Source: Alligator mississippiensis
Lineage: Eukaryota > Chordata > Crocodylia > Alligatoridae
Direction of reading: 5' to 3'
NCBI RefSeq assembly: GCF_030867095.1
Contig: NC_081824.1
Span: forward strand, 251,597,956 to 251,661,955
DNA: 64,000 nt
Shown: one piece after another, positions 10,396 to 22,629 of the stretch
Numbering within the stretch: the stretch's first letter is position 1
Layout: the number at the start of each line of letters is the position of its first letter
The notes under the pieces: model-generated
Seen by the model: only the letters and a program-made list of their open reading frames with translations
What the model was told of the DNA's origin: nothing
Databases searched by the model: none
Made by a program: the position numbers and the translations under genes

Positions 10396-13300
10396 TTGGA
10401 TTGGAAGGATCCTGCCAGGCCACTGAGTCCAGTCTCCTGCATTTGTAGATGTCCACAGTTCCACACCTGCCTTCTATTTGCATCTCTCTACTGGCTCCCC
10501 TTTATCTGCTGGTCTTCACTGTTAAAGTCCTTAGTGATTGATCCGTACCCTATCAACCTGGCTCAGGTATAAAGTCAGTAAACCCTGCCTCACACCTTTG
10601 ATAACATCAGCCTTCATTGCCCGCTTGTAAGATCGCCCAGTGAATGCCTTCACACTTTCCCCCACCCTGGCCCTTATGTACAAAAAGAACTCCCTGTCAA
10701 AAGCCACAAAGCCAACACCTTCATCATCCTTCAGATCCTGCCTTAAAGCTCACCCCTGTCATGACGTCTACAAATGGTCAAGGCAATTGTCAGTGCTTAC
10801 CTGGGTTCAGAATCAACCCAACGCACCATGCTCCCCACATCACTTTGCAGGTGGCTTGTGTATCTCATCTAATACTTGAAAGGCAAACCCTTCTGAGTAG
10901 TGACAGTCTTTTTATTTAATATTTGTCTAGCTCAGTGGGGTGCTCATTTGACTGAGGCCTTTCCTTGCTATTTGTTTAGATTTAAATTATAAAGAGACTG
11001 TAGGCATCATGCCACTCTGTTGAATTTACAATATAGCAATATCCCAGCAGCATTAAAAAGCAAACATTCAGATAAAAATACCCAATAACTCAGCCAAGCA
11101 GCTGTCAAAGCTGCATCTCAAGCCCATCGTTTCAGGAACATGCTTTCAGCCCTTTCCAAATTCCCTATCAAAGAGAGAATTCTTACACTGAGCTGGGAAG
11201 GCCACCAAATTCAGGCTGTCACCTATCAAGGACAGAAGCAATTTTCAGTCCCAGAACCTGCCCCGAGAATGTCCTACTGGTATCCTCTTTGATAAGGAGC
11301 GGGCTGCAGCTGGAGGACCTCTGCTGAGCACAATTGTGCCAATCTGATGGGAATAAAGCAATCCCTCATGTGGACATCTCAATACTAACGTTCCTATCAA
11401 GCGAGGAAGTGTTGTTATCTCTCCTCCCTCTTCCTGACCAGGAATGGAGGTGGCCCAGAGAAGTCAAATGACCTATTCAAGTCCCTATTAGACCTAAATA
11501 AAACCTTATCACCCACACCATAGGCAACCCTGTTCTACCTCCAGTTTTGTACTCCCACTAGCTTCATTCCCTCCTAAGTAAGCAGAAATACTAAGTAGGA
11601 CTCAGCTATAGTGACAATACCTCTCTGTCACTGGGAGCTGAGGAGATGCAAGTGGTGCAGAAATCTAGTAGAGGTGGAAATTCTTGGGATACTGGAATAG
11701 TTCCTTCCATAGCCAGATTCGCCTATGCAATACCCCTATACTGCTTAGGAGAGCTTTTAACTTCATGCCCTTTAATCACACAAAACCTCTTTTTCCCTCT
11801 ACTTCACTAATTGTTACCTAGATTTAAAAAAAAATGAAGCTCCTAATTGCTCAGCAGGAAATCCTGCTACCTCCTGATCTTTTAAACCTTTCTGGTCTCA
11901 TTGGCTGCCAGTCCCATCAGTCAGCTTTGTGGGGGAGAGGGAGGGAAGGGAAAAAATGAATAATTTCTGATTGGATGAAAGTGTTGCCACTCCAATGACC
12001 TCTTTAGCATGAGAGGATCTGCCCCTACTAAAAATGTTGCCAATCACAGTAGGAGCAAGGAACTGTGGAACAACCTGAGAGTCTGTAAACAGCTGTATTC
12101 CACTATTATACAGAAGCTATCCCCAGAAAATTATGGGGGAAATTTTCATAGGTGGGCCTGGTTTGAGGCTGAATTGAGGTTTTCATAGAAGCAGGTGGAA
12201 AGGAAAAGTTAAGTGCTCTTTACTAGGATTTAGGGATAAGAGTATACTATGTATTACAGGGAGCAAAATGGCCTGATGAGGGAAATGGGTTGTACCTAGT
12301 CAGTGTCTCAAATAAAATTTTTGCTCTGGGAATAGTTTCTGTGAAAGATCGGGAGCCTATTTTGCCAAGATCTTGCTCAATTGTTTAAATAAGCAGAAAG
12401 TTTAAACCGATGTCTTACTTTGGAGCCAGGAGCTACTTTGTTGCACATTATCTTGGGAGCTCAAAAAGATTTCTCCCACTCATGAGGCTTTCCTTAATTA
12501 CCTGTTGGTGTCTTCCATAGGAAAAGACTTTTTTAAAACCTTTTTCTAGAACAAGCTTTTAACTAGAAACCAGTCTAAAAATATTCCTAAGCAACAAATA
12601 ACGCTGGCACCAGTTGCTGTTGTGACTATTCTGCCCTGATTGTGAGTCTACTGCTGGGACTGTGAGGTTTGGGATGCAGGGGTTATAAACAGGGACTGAA
12701 ATGAGCTCCACAATGCTCCCCCAACCCCATCTCCACCGCTTCCAGTGGAGATCCACAGAATTGCTACCAGCAGCTACTGGATTTGGCAGGTTCTGTACTT
12801 GTTTATTGCTCTGTAGGTCTAATGGGGGTAAGACTGACCAGATCCTCTCTTCCTGTTAGGAAAGTACTCTCATCTCTATGGGTAACCTATGCTTAGATTC
12901 CTGGAAAAATCCCTATCCTTTACTTCTGCTGTCAGGCACTGTAGGCCCCTGATGTTCACCATGATTGGAGTTGGGGAGCAACTGAACAGGGAAAAAACCC
13001 CAAAGGCTTACTCCAAATGCTTTGTTCAGTAAGACTTCTCCCCAAGCCCCCACCCCTTCTAGCTGGTTCTCAGTAGTGCACTGGGCTAGTGTCTTCAGCA
13101 CTGCCCAGTTTAGGGGTCTTTGTGATGGCAGTGAGGAGAAGGGCCTAACCTCCCTGAATAAAGAATAAAAAAGGGCCTAAACTTGCTTTGCTTTCTGAGC
13201 CCAAAAAGGCTCAAATTTTCTCCTGATTCAGAGGGAGTTTACAAAGGGCATTAGGTGCAACAGCAGTCAGTCAAAAGACTTTAGGGCAGAGTTATAACTT

Positions 13301-13815
13301 TCTGGCTGCTTTGTAACACCAAACAATTATACATGTGGCTGAACTGGCTGGCTAGCCCAGGTTTTAGGTCTACTCGTTGGGTTTGCAATAAAGCGGTCAG
13401 GGCAGGCTGGCAAACCTGCCCTTCTGTAATGCTGGTAGTAGCAAACTGGTCCCGTTGGAGAAGGCAAGAGAGGTTTTGTTATCTTTGGAATGGGCTAAAG
13501 CCAAGAAGCCTGGCTCCTTGAAGCTGTGCTTCTATATTTAGATCCTCTTATGATGTGCCCACCCAGTGCTGTTCCTCTTGTTTGTTTCCTACCAAACAAT
13601 GAGACCTGAAAGAATTGTTTGGAAAGGGGCCAATTCCATTACTATTGAAACTATCAGGCGTCCCAGCCTCTCACAGCCCTTTGTAATCAACCACAGTGGG
13701 AAATAAAAGCAATTGCCCCTTCGATTTGGGCCGCTCTAAAAACCAACACCTGCTGCACTGCAACATGGCCAGGCCTGTGAAGTCATGCTGGTCTTTGGAA
13801 AAGGGTAGGGGATGA
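10396..13815. other. Unique, mildly AT-rich sequence; no gene recognised
   Basis: About 3.4 kb without repeat families or coding exons that I can recognise. Composition is even and stops are frequent in all frames. It could hold conserved non-coding DNA, but that cannot be judged without alignment. Confidence 0.45.
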
Positions 13816-13823
13816 CTCATGAT

Positions 13824-14086
13824 CAGGGATCCTGGTTTTCTCTGATTTAAAAAAAAAATCCCCAATTTTCATTTAAAAAAAAGAAACCTAAAATCCAGAT
13901 TTATCCGTGATTAAAATGAAATGCTGCTAGTCTGATAAAAAATAAATCCCCCAAAACCACAACATATATATATATAGTGGTGTTTTATTTAAATCATGGG
14001 AAAATGTGGATTTTAGGTTACTTTTTAAACTGAAAATTGCGGATTTGGGTTGTTTTTTTTTTAATCAGAGAAAATCAGGATCCCTG
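13824..14086. mobile_element. Palindromic hAT-like MITE, 263 bp
   Basis: Nearly the whole element is an inverted repeat. The left arm starts cagggatcctg and the right arm ends caggatccctg; both arms carry the ttttctctgatt and aacctaaaatcca blocks, around an AT-rich centre at about 13965-13980. Flanking 8-mers ctcatgat (13816-13823) and cttatggt (14087-14094) match at 6 of 8, consistent with an aged hAT target duplication. No coding capacity. Confidence 0.65.
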
Positions 14087-14094
14087 CTTATGGT

Positions 14095-15955
14095 AAGGAA
14101 CAAGGCAAGAGTGTAGATCTGCTTCCTCCTTCTCTACCCCTTCCAGTTCTCCTGTCACTGCATGTCTTAGCAGTCAGGTTGTTTCCTGTAAGCCTCTCCT
14201 ACCCATTCCCACCTTGATTGCCTTAAACAGAAATCACCCCTTTCTGTATGAGGATGCAGATAGCATGCCCTGGCTTCTTTTTTGTGCTCTGCTGACAGTC
14301 AGCTTGATGGTGCTACCCACTTCCACAAGCCCAGCCGGGACTGAGTGTAGCCCATGCCTCATGATAAGGGGAACAAACTCTACCTAGAGGAGTAAAAATA
14401 CAAAAAAAAGCAAATTAAAAATAAGATGAAAGCGGAAAATGAGAGCAAACAGACAAAGGCACTGGTGGAAGAGGAAATATCTAGCTGCCAGCCAACCTGC
14501 TGGTTCCTGCAGCTAAAGGCTGGAACTCCCAGCTATTTACCATGGACACACAGTGCTATTTCAACTCTGTTACTTCACTAAGCCTCCTGACCCAACCCAC
14601 GCCCTGTACCAAGAAAGGCATATATACACCTAAAGGAAATTCCAAGAGAATCTGTCAGTCTGTATTTGGTTTTTCTACAGGCCTTGAAGCCTGAGGTGTC
14701 AGAAACCTCTCTTCCAGAACCTAGATGCCAGCTAGAATTGGCATTTCTATTAAGAATGTAAAAAAGAAACAAAGATTTGGCAGGCAGTGTTAAGCACAAA
14801 TATACACATTACCTTCTCTGGCAATCCAAACATTTGCTGGGTGAAATCCGGTAGAGTAGGCTGTACACACATGAAGGATCTTATTTTTTAAGAGATGCTG
14901 AGCAATTTTCTTTGAGGTTTAAAAATATCACAGAAGCAGGCCCCCAGTAAGGGGAATAAATAAGCAGGTAACAAATGAGGTTTCTTCTCCAATGGAGCAC
15001 AAACTGCCAATTTGCAGACTGTGTGGTACAGCAGCAATGGGCAGAAATCAGTGTGGGCGAGTGAGAGTTCAGAGTCAGAATACTTTTCTTGCAAAAATAC
15101 AAATCTTTAAGGGGATTTAGAAATGGTGCGGTAAAGAATGAACTTTCCAAACTGAAACAGTGCAGGCAGCATGCAAAGGACACAGGCTGCTGCACCATTG
15201 TACTTTTGCATATTGTGGAAAGCAATCTGAGCAGCATCTGTCATTACTACCTGTAACAGTAGCTAAAGGGATGGGAAGGAATACTGGTCCCTGTCTTGTG
15301 ACAAGGGATCAGGGAATGGAGGAATACCTTACGCTTCCCGTGTTGCCAGCTATTTCAGAAATCCCAATTCCCAGAATCAAGTCATTTTGCAAGACTCTCA
15401 TTTTTAAAAAAATCTAGTCCTAATGGTTGTGCAGGAACGCGTGGAACATGAATCCTATGAGCTCAAAAAAGAGAAGGCAAATAGAATGAATCCAGAATGT
15501 AGTTATTTTTCCCCTGAATCCCATGCTTTGGAGGGGAAGGGGAGGGGACCGACTCATGAATTTGGAAAACTTGGAGGCTATCTCACAATCATTACACAGT
15601 CTTCTGTGGTGATTATTAGGGTAACAGAGGTCTGTTTCATATTTGCTGTTATATCCGAGTACACAGGTCAGCTCTGCTTTTGGACTAAAGATCATATTCA
15701 GAGTCAACAGGAAGTTAAATTTCTGACTGGCAGCTGCACTTCAGCGCTATGCCATTAAGAGGTGGAAAAGAAATAGAAAAAAATCCTATTTTTTTAAGGG
15801 TTACTTAGGGTTTGGGGAAAGAATTCACCTACAGTTGCCGTCTTTCTCTCTCTTTCTCTCTCTCTGCTCGCCCAACATTGCTGCTGCCCCTGCTTATAGA
15901 GAGAGAGAAACTGAGACCTGTACATCTTGCTGGTGCTGCCCTGAATCGCAGGGGC
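14095..15955. other. Unique sequence; no gene recognised
   Basis: The stretch has no recognisable coding exon or interspersed repeat. Short open frames on both strands between 14880 and 15760 overlap in opposite directions and have no domain. A CT microsatellite sits at 15841-15865. Confidence 0.45.
15841..15865. repeat. (CT)n/(TTTCTC)n microsatellite
   Basis: An imperfect CT tract of 25 bases; a short purine complement (gagagaga) follows near 15899, so the two could pair as a small hairpin. Confidence 0.85.
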
Positions 15956-16052
15956 TAAGTACAGACAGTCACAAAGCCCGAGGCTGAATCAATTCAGTCT
16001 TTGCAGGTTAGTTTAAACTGCAGAGATTAAACTGAAAAAACAACTGGACAGA

Positions 16053-16663
16053 CAGATTCACAGAAATTTAGGGCTGGAAGGGACCTTGTGAGATCATTGG
16101 GTCCAGCCCTCCCCCCTCCCCACCCCCACCCTGGGCAGGAAACACTGCTGGGGTCAAATAACCCCAGCAAGGTGTGCATTCAGTCTCTTTCTGAAGATCT
16201 CCAGGGCAGGTGCCTGCACCACCCCTGCTGGGAATCTATTCCAGAGTCTGGTCACATAAACTGTGAAGAAGTTTTTCCTTGTATCCAGTCTGAAACCTTA
16301 TTCTAGGAGTTCACGACTGTGGCACTTTGCAGAATAGTTGTTTGCCTAGCCCCTGATGCTCTCCCTTGATATATTTGTAAGCTGCCACCAAATCCCTTTG
16401 AAGTCTTCTCTTTTCCAGGCTGAATAGTCCTGTATCTGGCAGCCATTCCTCATATGGCTTGCTCTTCAGGCCTCTAATTATACAAGTGACTCTCCTCTGG
16501 ACTCTCTCAAGCTTCTCCACATCCTTCTTGAAGTGTGGGACCCAGAACTGGATGCAGTACTCCAGCTGCGGCCTCACCAATGCTGCGTAGTAGGAGAATA
16601 ACTTCCTTAGTTTTGCTTGAGATGCTGGAGCCAGCAGGGAAAACAATGCTCTGGCATGTATCA
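16053..16663 (-). mobile_element. CR1 LINE 3' fragment
   Basis: A minus-strand CR1 3' end. The plus strand begins with the CR1 3' UTR complement (gggctggaagggacc) and continues upstream into the C-terminal part of ORF2, where it is 5'-truncated at about 16663 inside the older MITE. Confidence 0.85.
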
Positions 16664-16664
16664 T
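16311..16664 (-). pseudogene. CR1 ORF2 C-terminal fragment
   Basis: About 117 codons give the CR1 blocks [50 protein letters not shown] and GLGKQLF before a premature stop at PQS. The reverse-transcriptase catalytic region is not present. The distal block (RLDIRKNFF and onward) is out of frame in the bases to the left. Confidence 0.85.
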
Positions 16665-16696
16665 TTAAACCAGTTTATGTGTAACTTCTGTCCCTA

Positions 16697-17732
16697 GCCA
16701 GGAGGTCTTCTTCACCGTCTCCATTTCTCAGTTTTCAACATCAGAAAGAATAAGTGTTGGAAGCCTTGAACTCCAGAAAAACAGGGTATGAGAGAGCTCA
16801 AATTTGGATGGAAGGAGGACAAAATGGTGAGTGGATGCACTGAGCAGCAATGGTTGCATGAATGATGCATGCCCCCGGTGGCTGGGGGGGCACGGCGGTG
16901 GCGGGAGCACGGCAGTGGTAAGCAGGGGAGCTCCTGCAGCTGCCTTCAGAAGTGGCCAGCAAGGATTGCAAACTGCTTGCAAGCAGTGCCAGCAGCAGGG
17001 TGGCAAGCAGTGACTGCTTGTAGGCACCACCGACGGTGTTGGCAGTACCTTTTTGTAGGGGGTGCACCACCACGCTCAGGGGGTGCACATGCACCTGTGT
17101 GCACCCTCTCTACATGTTGCCCCTGAGTGGATGGTTGCAACAGCTCGAGGCATCTTTGCAAGCAGACAAATTATTCACTTATCTGTGTTGATGTATAATT
17201 ATACCATGTGAAGGACCATGTTTCTGGGAGTAATGTATTGTAGAAATGACCATGGTCTGTGGTGTGAAATATCAAAGGATAATGGATAACAATTGGGAAT
17301 GCTTTTTTTTCTGTTTTTCTTTTTTAAATAATTTCTATAAATGAGGTAAGGGAGGTGAATATCTGCTAGTTATAAAAGCATATCAGAAATAGTGACCAGA
17401 AACAATGAGGTTGATTTTCTAACTATAGATAATTTTTTCTTTGCTTTATTAGATCAATCAGTGTTAAATACAACACTTACTCTGATACATTTTTCTTTCT
17501 GTATCCAAAAAGTTCCAATAATTTTTTTTTATTAACTAATAATAAAATAATGAATGCTGGATGTCTTAATGTTTAACTGAATTTCAGTTTCTATACAAAA
17601 GTAGGTTAACACAAATTATGGGTTTTAAAAAAAAGTAAGTAAGAAATTTTATTCACCATTTTCCAATGTAGTAAGATATAAATTAGGTATCTGAATAAAT
17701 GTGTATTACATTCTATAATTATTCTAATATGT
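16697..17732. other. No gene recognised; GC-rich half then AT-rich half
   Basis: From 16830 to 17130 the sequence is rich in gcagc/gtggc motifs, giving open frames in several phases that look compositional. From about 17160 it becomes AT-rich with T- and A-runs (17306-17330, 17521-17545). No repeat family or exon can be named. Confidence 0.4.
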
Positions 17733-17740
17733 ATATATAA

Positions 17741-18413
17741 CAGGGGTCAGCAACATTTTTGGCCAGAGTGCTAAAATCACTCCAATCTCCATCCACATCT
17801 CAACTTGGCATGCCAGAGATGGGGGGAGCTGCAAGGAGCCCAATCCTCATTGCTAGCAGTGGCTGCATGTATGCCTCTAGGTGGATGGCAGAGGAGGGGC
17901 CAGGGTTGTGCCAGCCGCTTCTCCACCATGCGCTGTGAGCCATGCATGTACCCATCACTGCCATGGAGTCGGTGTTGGGGCTCCAGAGCCTAGTGCAGCT
18001 GTTTACAGACTCCCAGCTGCCTTCCACAGCTGGCCCAGGCTCTGGGCAGCTGTAGCAGAAGGCTGGAAGGCTATAAACAGCTGTGCCAGGCTCCATAGCC
18101 CCAGCACCAGCTCCAGGGTGGTGGCACCTGCACATATACCTCTGGGCAGACGGTGGGGGAGGAGCTAGGGTTATGCTGCCCCAGGTCCCTTCCCGGCCAT
18201 GTGCCCAGAGGTGCATGGACAGCTTCCGCAGCCACAGAATTGGTGCCCAGGCAAATGCCATGCAGCTGTTTGCAGCCTCCCAGCTGCAGCCAGCCTGGGC
18301 TCTGGGCAGCTGCTGGTAGAAGCTGCGCAGAGTCCAGGCTGTCTGTGGCGTGCTGAGGAAAATGGCCTCATGTGCCATGCTCTGGCATGCATGCTGGGGG
18401 TTGCCAATTCCTG
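17741..18413. mobile_element. Non-autonomous hAT (Charlie-like) element, 673 bp
   Basis: The left end caggggtcagcaac and the right end (caggaattggcaac on the other strand) are classic hAT-type inverted ends. Flanking 8-mers atatataa (17733-17740) and atatacag (18414-18421) match at 6 of 8. The GC-rich interior carries two direct copies of a block beginning gcagctgttt and ending in ggctctgggcagctg (about 17996-18055 and 18261-18312). Open frames of up to 211 codons here resemble no transposase and are judged non-coding. Confidence 0.65.
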
Positions 18414-18418
18414 ATATA

Positions 18419-18560
18419 CAGGAGACCCTTGCCATTCACGGGGGATGCATTCTAGAGATGCCCGCAAATGGGGAAATCCACAAATACTGCACTGTACCGA
18501 TAATAGGCTAGGATAAACAGGCTGGATCCTCGCTGCACTCTCATTCGCTTTTCTTTTAGG
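18419..18560. mobile_element. Possible Tigger/pogo-like DNA transposon end
   Basis: The block begins caggagacccttgccattc next to a TA, followed by cacgggggatgcattcta and cccgcaaatgggg. This resembles the Tigger (TcMar) terminal pattern of a Watson-style gcgaat/ccgcaaat repeat after a TA target. Only one end is visible and the 3' limit is vague, so this is a family-resemblance call. Confidence 0.4.
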
Positions 18561-18564
18561 TGCC

Positions 18565-18705
18565 ATGATTAAGGGTATAGGCAGACAAGGTTCCTTGGGT
18601 GAATTTGATATCTTTTATTAGACCAACCCAAATGGTTGGAGAATAGTTATTAAGCAAGCTTTCGGGTTCAAAAACCCTTCTTCAGGCTAAGGAAGCTTCA
18701 GCAGT
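18565..18705 (-). repeat. Interspersed repeat with pyrimidine-rich 'gaagaaggg...gaaagcttgc' motif
   Basis: Read on the minus strand the block runs cctgaagaagggttttt, gaacccgaaagcttgc, then ttggtctaataaaagatatc. I recognise this motif series as a widespread vertebrate interspersed repeat tail, but I am not certain of its class (SINE, LINE or Penelope-like) and leave it unnamed. Confidence 0.5.
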
Positions 18706-18719
18706 TGGTGTGTGCTACT

Positions 18720-21700
18720 GCAACATACTGAATGTAAAAGTATCACCAGAGAGCAGTAACAAAGTGTCATCATTCTGGGCAGGGAGTGAGAGTGCCTTGG
18801 CGGTGTGCACCTTGAATATTCAAAACCAGGAATCGCAAATCTGTATAATGTATCTTCTCAGGTAGCAAGAAGTTACAAAATGTTGTATACTTTACTGTAT
18901 TTAGACACAAATCTGTATGTCTTAATGGTTGCTAGCAATGAGAAATCAACCTTCCTTTAGGAAAATAACAAAAAAGTAAAAATGCAAAAACTTATTAAAA
19001 CAGATCATTTAAATTTAGGCTTTTTGCTTCCTGATTTCTATCAGCCTATCCAGAACTGAGGCATTGTCCCAAGTGTGTCCAGCAGGGACTTTACATATGC
19101 TTCCTTGAGACACCAAATGGATTCTAGCAGGTTTTCAGCCAGAGTACAGGTCTGAGCAAGGGCGTTAGAGATACACTGGCATTAAAACAAGCTGAGGAAC
19201 CTGAAGTTATATACATCAACTAAAAAATTACACAGTGTTGAGGCTGGTCAACTCTCCTGAGACTGGTCTCTTGTAACTCTTGCCTGTGACTGCAGGCTAG
19301 CCTGGACATAGGACAAACTGCCTGGGGTGATATTCGACAACCCAGGAGGAGGGCTTTTAATCAGCAAACTGCAATGAGCTACAGGTTCTATCCATCCATC
19401 TACCATCCTCAAAAAAAAAAATCTCCTTTATGTCTGCCCAGTACTGCCTCTTCTCTACCACAAGGGGTACTACATGGTTGTGTAGTTGTTATAAATGTGC
19501 TTGAACTGCCTGAGCTATAGAGCACTTACAAACAGATGAGACTTCTGTGTCAGGTGGGGTCTGACCCAGCATGTCCGGGAGACCCCTAGAAGCCCTTCCA
19601 ACCCCATCAAATCCTTTCTCTTCCACCTCCCTGAAATTATTTCCAGTCCTTTGGCTTTTCAAACTACCTGGATTCCTGTTGCCAGCACATAGGCTGGAGA
19701 ACAACAATAGGTAAGAGATGGAAAGAACTTCTTAGTAAAGTGCTCACACACTGGGAATAAAATGTAAAAATAAGAAATGACAGTCAACTACATGCCCCTG
19801 ACATCTTTGAGCTGTGGATTAAAGCTGCTTCTATTTTTCTTCCATCATCTCATTTCTTAGGCCTGCATCTGAGAGATGCAGAGGGGGAGCCAGTTCCTAC
19901 TACACCGCTCATGGGTAACACAGTCCTCCCATGCTGATACAATCATGCAGCACTTTCACATATTATTTCTCTGTCTATCTCACTCTTTCCCTCCCTATAT
20001 GGTTTCTAGGACTCAGTGAATAATTTGCAATGAATCATTTATTCAGCAAATTTTAGCTCTTTTTTCCACTTGTGGAATATCCGGGAGCAGACTGCAATTT
20101 CCTCACATTTTTCACTTGCTAAAGTTATCTGACAAGTTTGGTTGGTGTTGTTTTTTTTTTGCATGTCCATTCTTTTTTCCCCAGCACTCTGTGGATTGCG
20201 TGCAAGCAGGGCTGATACTGGGCTATTTCTGATTCCAAGCGTGTTGGTTGGTGCTGAATGGTTGAGCTACATTGTTTGACTTTTACGGGATGAGCATGCT
20301 AATGTGTCGTTTAGTTTTCTGCAGATCTTTCCCCGCACACTTTAGAAATTTAATTTCTGCAAATGCCAGTAATAAGATTTGGTAGCTCACATTCCTGGAA
20401 AGAGCATTAAAGAGACATGGTGAAGGAGGGTCGTTTTAAATATAGGGTCATACAGCAATGAGGGGGCAAAAGGACAAGAGCTTTCAGGGCATTTACCTAG
20501 TTCTGATAATGCCCTTGAAAGCTAAGACAATGGCTGAGGAAATCTTGTTCTCAAAACTGCTTTGGGTCTCATCACTAACACTGGAGTGTCCTGATGTTTT
20601 TCAATGTCCCCTTCCTAGTCCCTGGAGATCTGTTTGGATTCAGGACAGTATAGGCACGCAGATGCTGTGGTTACTCAAAAGACCGCGTGAGGGTGTGTTG
20701 CCATGGTATGAAAACCCACGGAAAGGTATACATGATATAGCAAGAGGAAGGGCCCTGTGAGGAGAAGCCTGGCTGTCACCCTGGGGCTGTGTTGTGACCC
20801 TATCATGCTGTAAAGAGAAAATTGATAGGAAGAACAGGTGGGCTGCAATCTTCAGTAGCTTTTCCCCAGGACCACTAAAATCTTTACTATATCTGCCTGA
20901 TGGGCACATTTAATCTGAACAGCCTGGGAGCCTGGAGCCAGAGCCCTCTAAAAAAATGCAAGAGGAGAGCCCCACCCTTTTGCCACAAAAGCATCCAGAC
21001 CACAGCTGGAGCTCTGGCTAGAGAGAAAACACTCAGTTACCTCCAGCCACAAGCGGAAGGGCAGAAAGGAAGCCAGAAGGGGTGGGGTGGACAGGCACTC
21101 TAGGGCTATTTTTAAATGTACTCCAAGCTGGATGAATAATTTCAGCCTGGCTCTATTGACACACACCTCTTTCATCTCACTTGTTGGGAAGGCCTTATAG
21201 TCTCTCAAGGGGAGTCATTCTGTTCAACGAGCTAATGCTGAAGGAGCAGCGGCAAGAGATAGGGGTCTCTCACCATTTAATTCCTTGGGTTATGTGGTAG
21301 GAAAATGCCCTCATAAGTCTATTCCAAGCCCCCTCCCCCCACAACTGTAGGCCTCCAAGCAGAGGTATCAGGAAGGGGCTCCATGGCAGAGACAATCCCA
21401 GCAGAGTGCGGGGCCCAGGGCAAAATAGTCTGCAAGGGGTCCTGCTCCCCGGCCCACAGCACACTTACACTGGGGTGTGAAAGCCCCAGCACACCGGATG
21501 CGGTGGGAGGGGTGGTGGCTGGAACTTCCAGCTGGAACACGCAAAGAGACATCCAACCCGCTGGATAGGAAGGTGGGCTAAACTTCAAACACAGCAGCCG
21601 CAGCCTCTCTACCCAGCTGTGTGGGGGCCCCCAAAGCACGGGGCCTGGGGCGGTTGCCCTGATTCGCCCCCTCCTCCTGGGACAGCCCTATCCACAGGTC

Positions 21701-21748
21701 ACAGCTGGTCTGCGTGCTAGATCACAAGCTTGCAAAGACAGCTCGGGG
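18720..21748. other. Unique sequence; no gene recognised
   Basis: About 3 kb without recognisable exons or repeat families. A short A-run is at 19410-19420 and a T-run at 20151-20160. Minus-strand frames in 21270-21640 are Leu/Pro-rich with no domain. Confidence 0.45.
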
Positions 21749-21756
21749 CTGAAGAT

Positions 21757-22621
21757 TAGGGCTGTGCAAAGCTTTGGGTGCTGATTCAATTCGGAGGAGA
21801 TTCAGCCCAATTCAGTGGCCAAATCACCAAATCTGAATTGAATCAGGAGACCAATGAAAAGGTCCAAATCAATTCAAAGCTCTCCAAATCAATTCAGAAA
21901 AGATTCGGAGAGCTTCAGCAATTCGGGAGCTGGACCCAGACTCCACGCTGGTAAGTAAAGGCAGGGGAGAGGGGACTGGAGGAGGAGGAAGGGACCATGG
22001 GGGAACCCCCACCAGGCCCCATCCCCTGCCTGTTCCCCCAGCCCAGCGCCCCTCAACCTCCTTCCGCTTTCCCAGCCCCCCCATGGCAACCCTGCCCGCC
22101 CCAGCTCCCAGCCCTTTGAAAAAAAAAGCCCCGCACTCACTGGTTGCAGTGGCCTCAGGGCTTCTGGGGGCTCGTGGCAGAGCCCCCCATGCAGCGTGGG
22201 ACAGTGGGGGGCAGCAGGGATTGCCCCCCTGCCTGGCAGCAACTGGTGAGGCAGGGCTTTTTTTTCCTTTTTTTTTAAAGGGCCAGGAGCTGAGACCATG
22301 CGGGGCAGCCATGGGGAGCGGGGGCTGGGAGAGTGGGCAGGGATCAGGGGGTTCAAGGCAGAGCCCCCCACATGGCATGGGGCAACCGGGGCAGCGGGCA
22401 TCACCCCCCTGCTTGGCAGCAGCCAGTGAGTGTGGGCTTTTTGTTTGTTTGTTTGTTTTAAAGAGCCAGGAGCTGGGAGAGGGGCAGGGCAGCCATTGAG
22501 AGCAGCCAGGGATGGGGCTGATTTGAAGATTCGGCTAAATCGATTCGGGACAGTGATTCTAATCACTGTCCCCTGAATCGGCCAAATCCAAAGCAAATAC
22601 TAGCTGCTTCACACAGACCTA
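21757..22621. mobile_element. Foldback-type hAT element, copy 1, with perfect 8-bp duplication
   Basis: An 865-bp element flanked by a perfect 8-bp duplication ctgaagat (21749-21756 and 22622-22629). Ends are inverted: tagggctgtgcaaagc at the left and taggtctgtgtgaagc on the other strand at the right. The subterminal ~120 bases at each side are built of repeated attcg/gattcg/aatcaa words. The GC-rich core carries three ~130-bp blocks with the cctggcagcaac...ccaggagctg layout, one inverted (about 22075-22180) and two direct (about 22200-22330 and 22370-22510). It encodes no transposase. A second copy is at 52435-53276. Confidence 0.75.
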
Positions 22622-22629
22622 CTGAAGAT

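Larger units (their letters stand above)
15956..16696. mobile_element. MITE family B, split by a CR1 insertion
   Basis: The left end (near 15956, ctaagtacagacagtc) and the right end (near 16696, ctagggacagaagtt on the other strand) form an inverted pair. The right end matches both ends of the intact family B copy at 24401-24591. Between them lies the minus-strand CR1 at 16053-16663, so the CR1 inserted into a MITE already in place. Without the CR1 the MITE would be about 130 bp. Confidence 0.5.

Noticed and set aside
17800..18435. Open frame of 211 codons, minus strand
   Set aside because: Lies inside the non-autonomous hAT element; low-complexity, rich in Ala, Ser and Pro, no domain; open because the GC-rich block lacks stops.
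21889..22596. Open frames of 235 and 169 codons (minus) and 138 codons (plus)
   Set aside because: All fall in the GC-rich core of the foldback element; Pro/Leu-rich translations mirror the internal repeats and no domain is visible.
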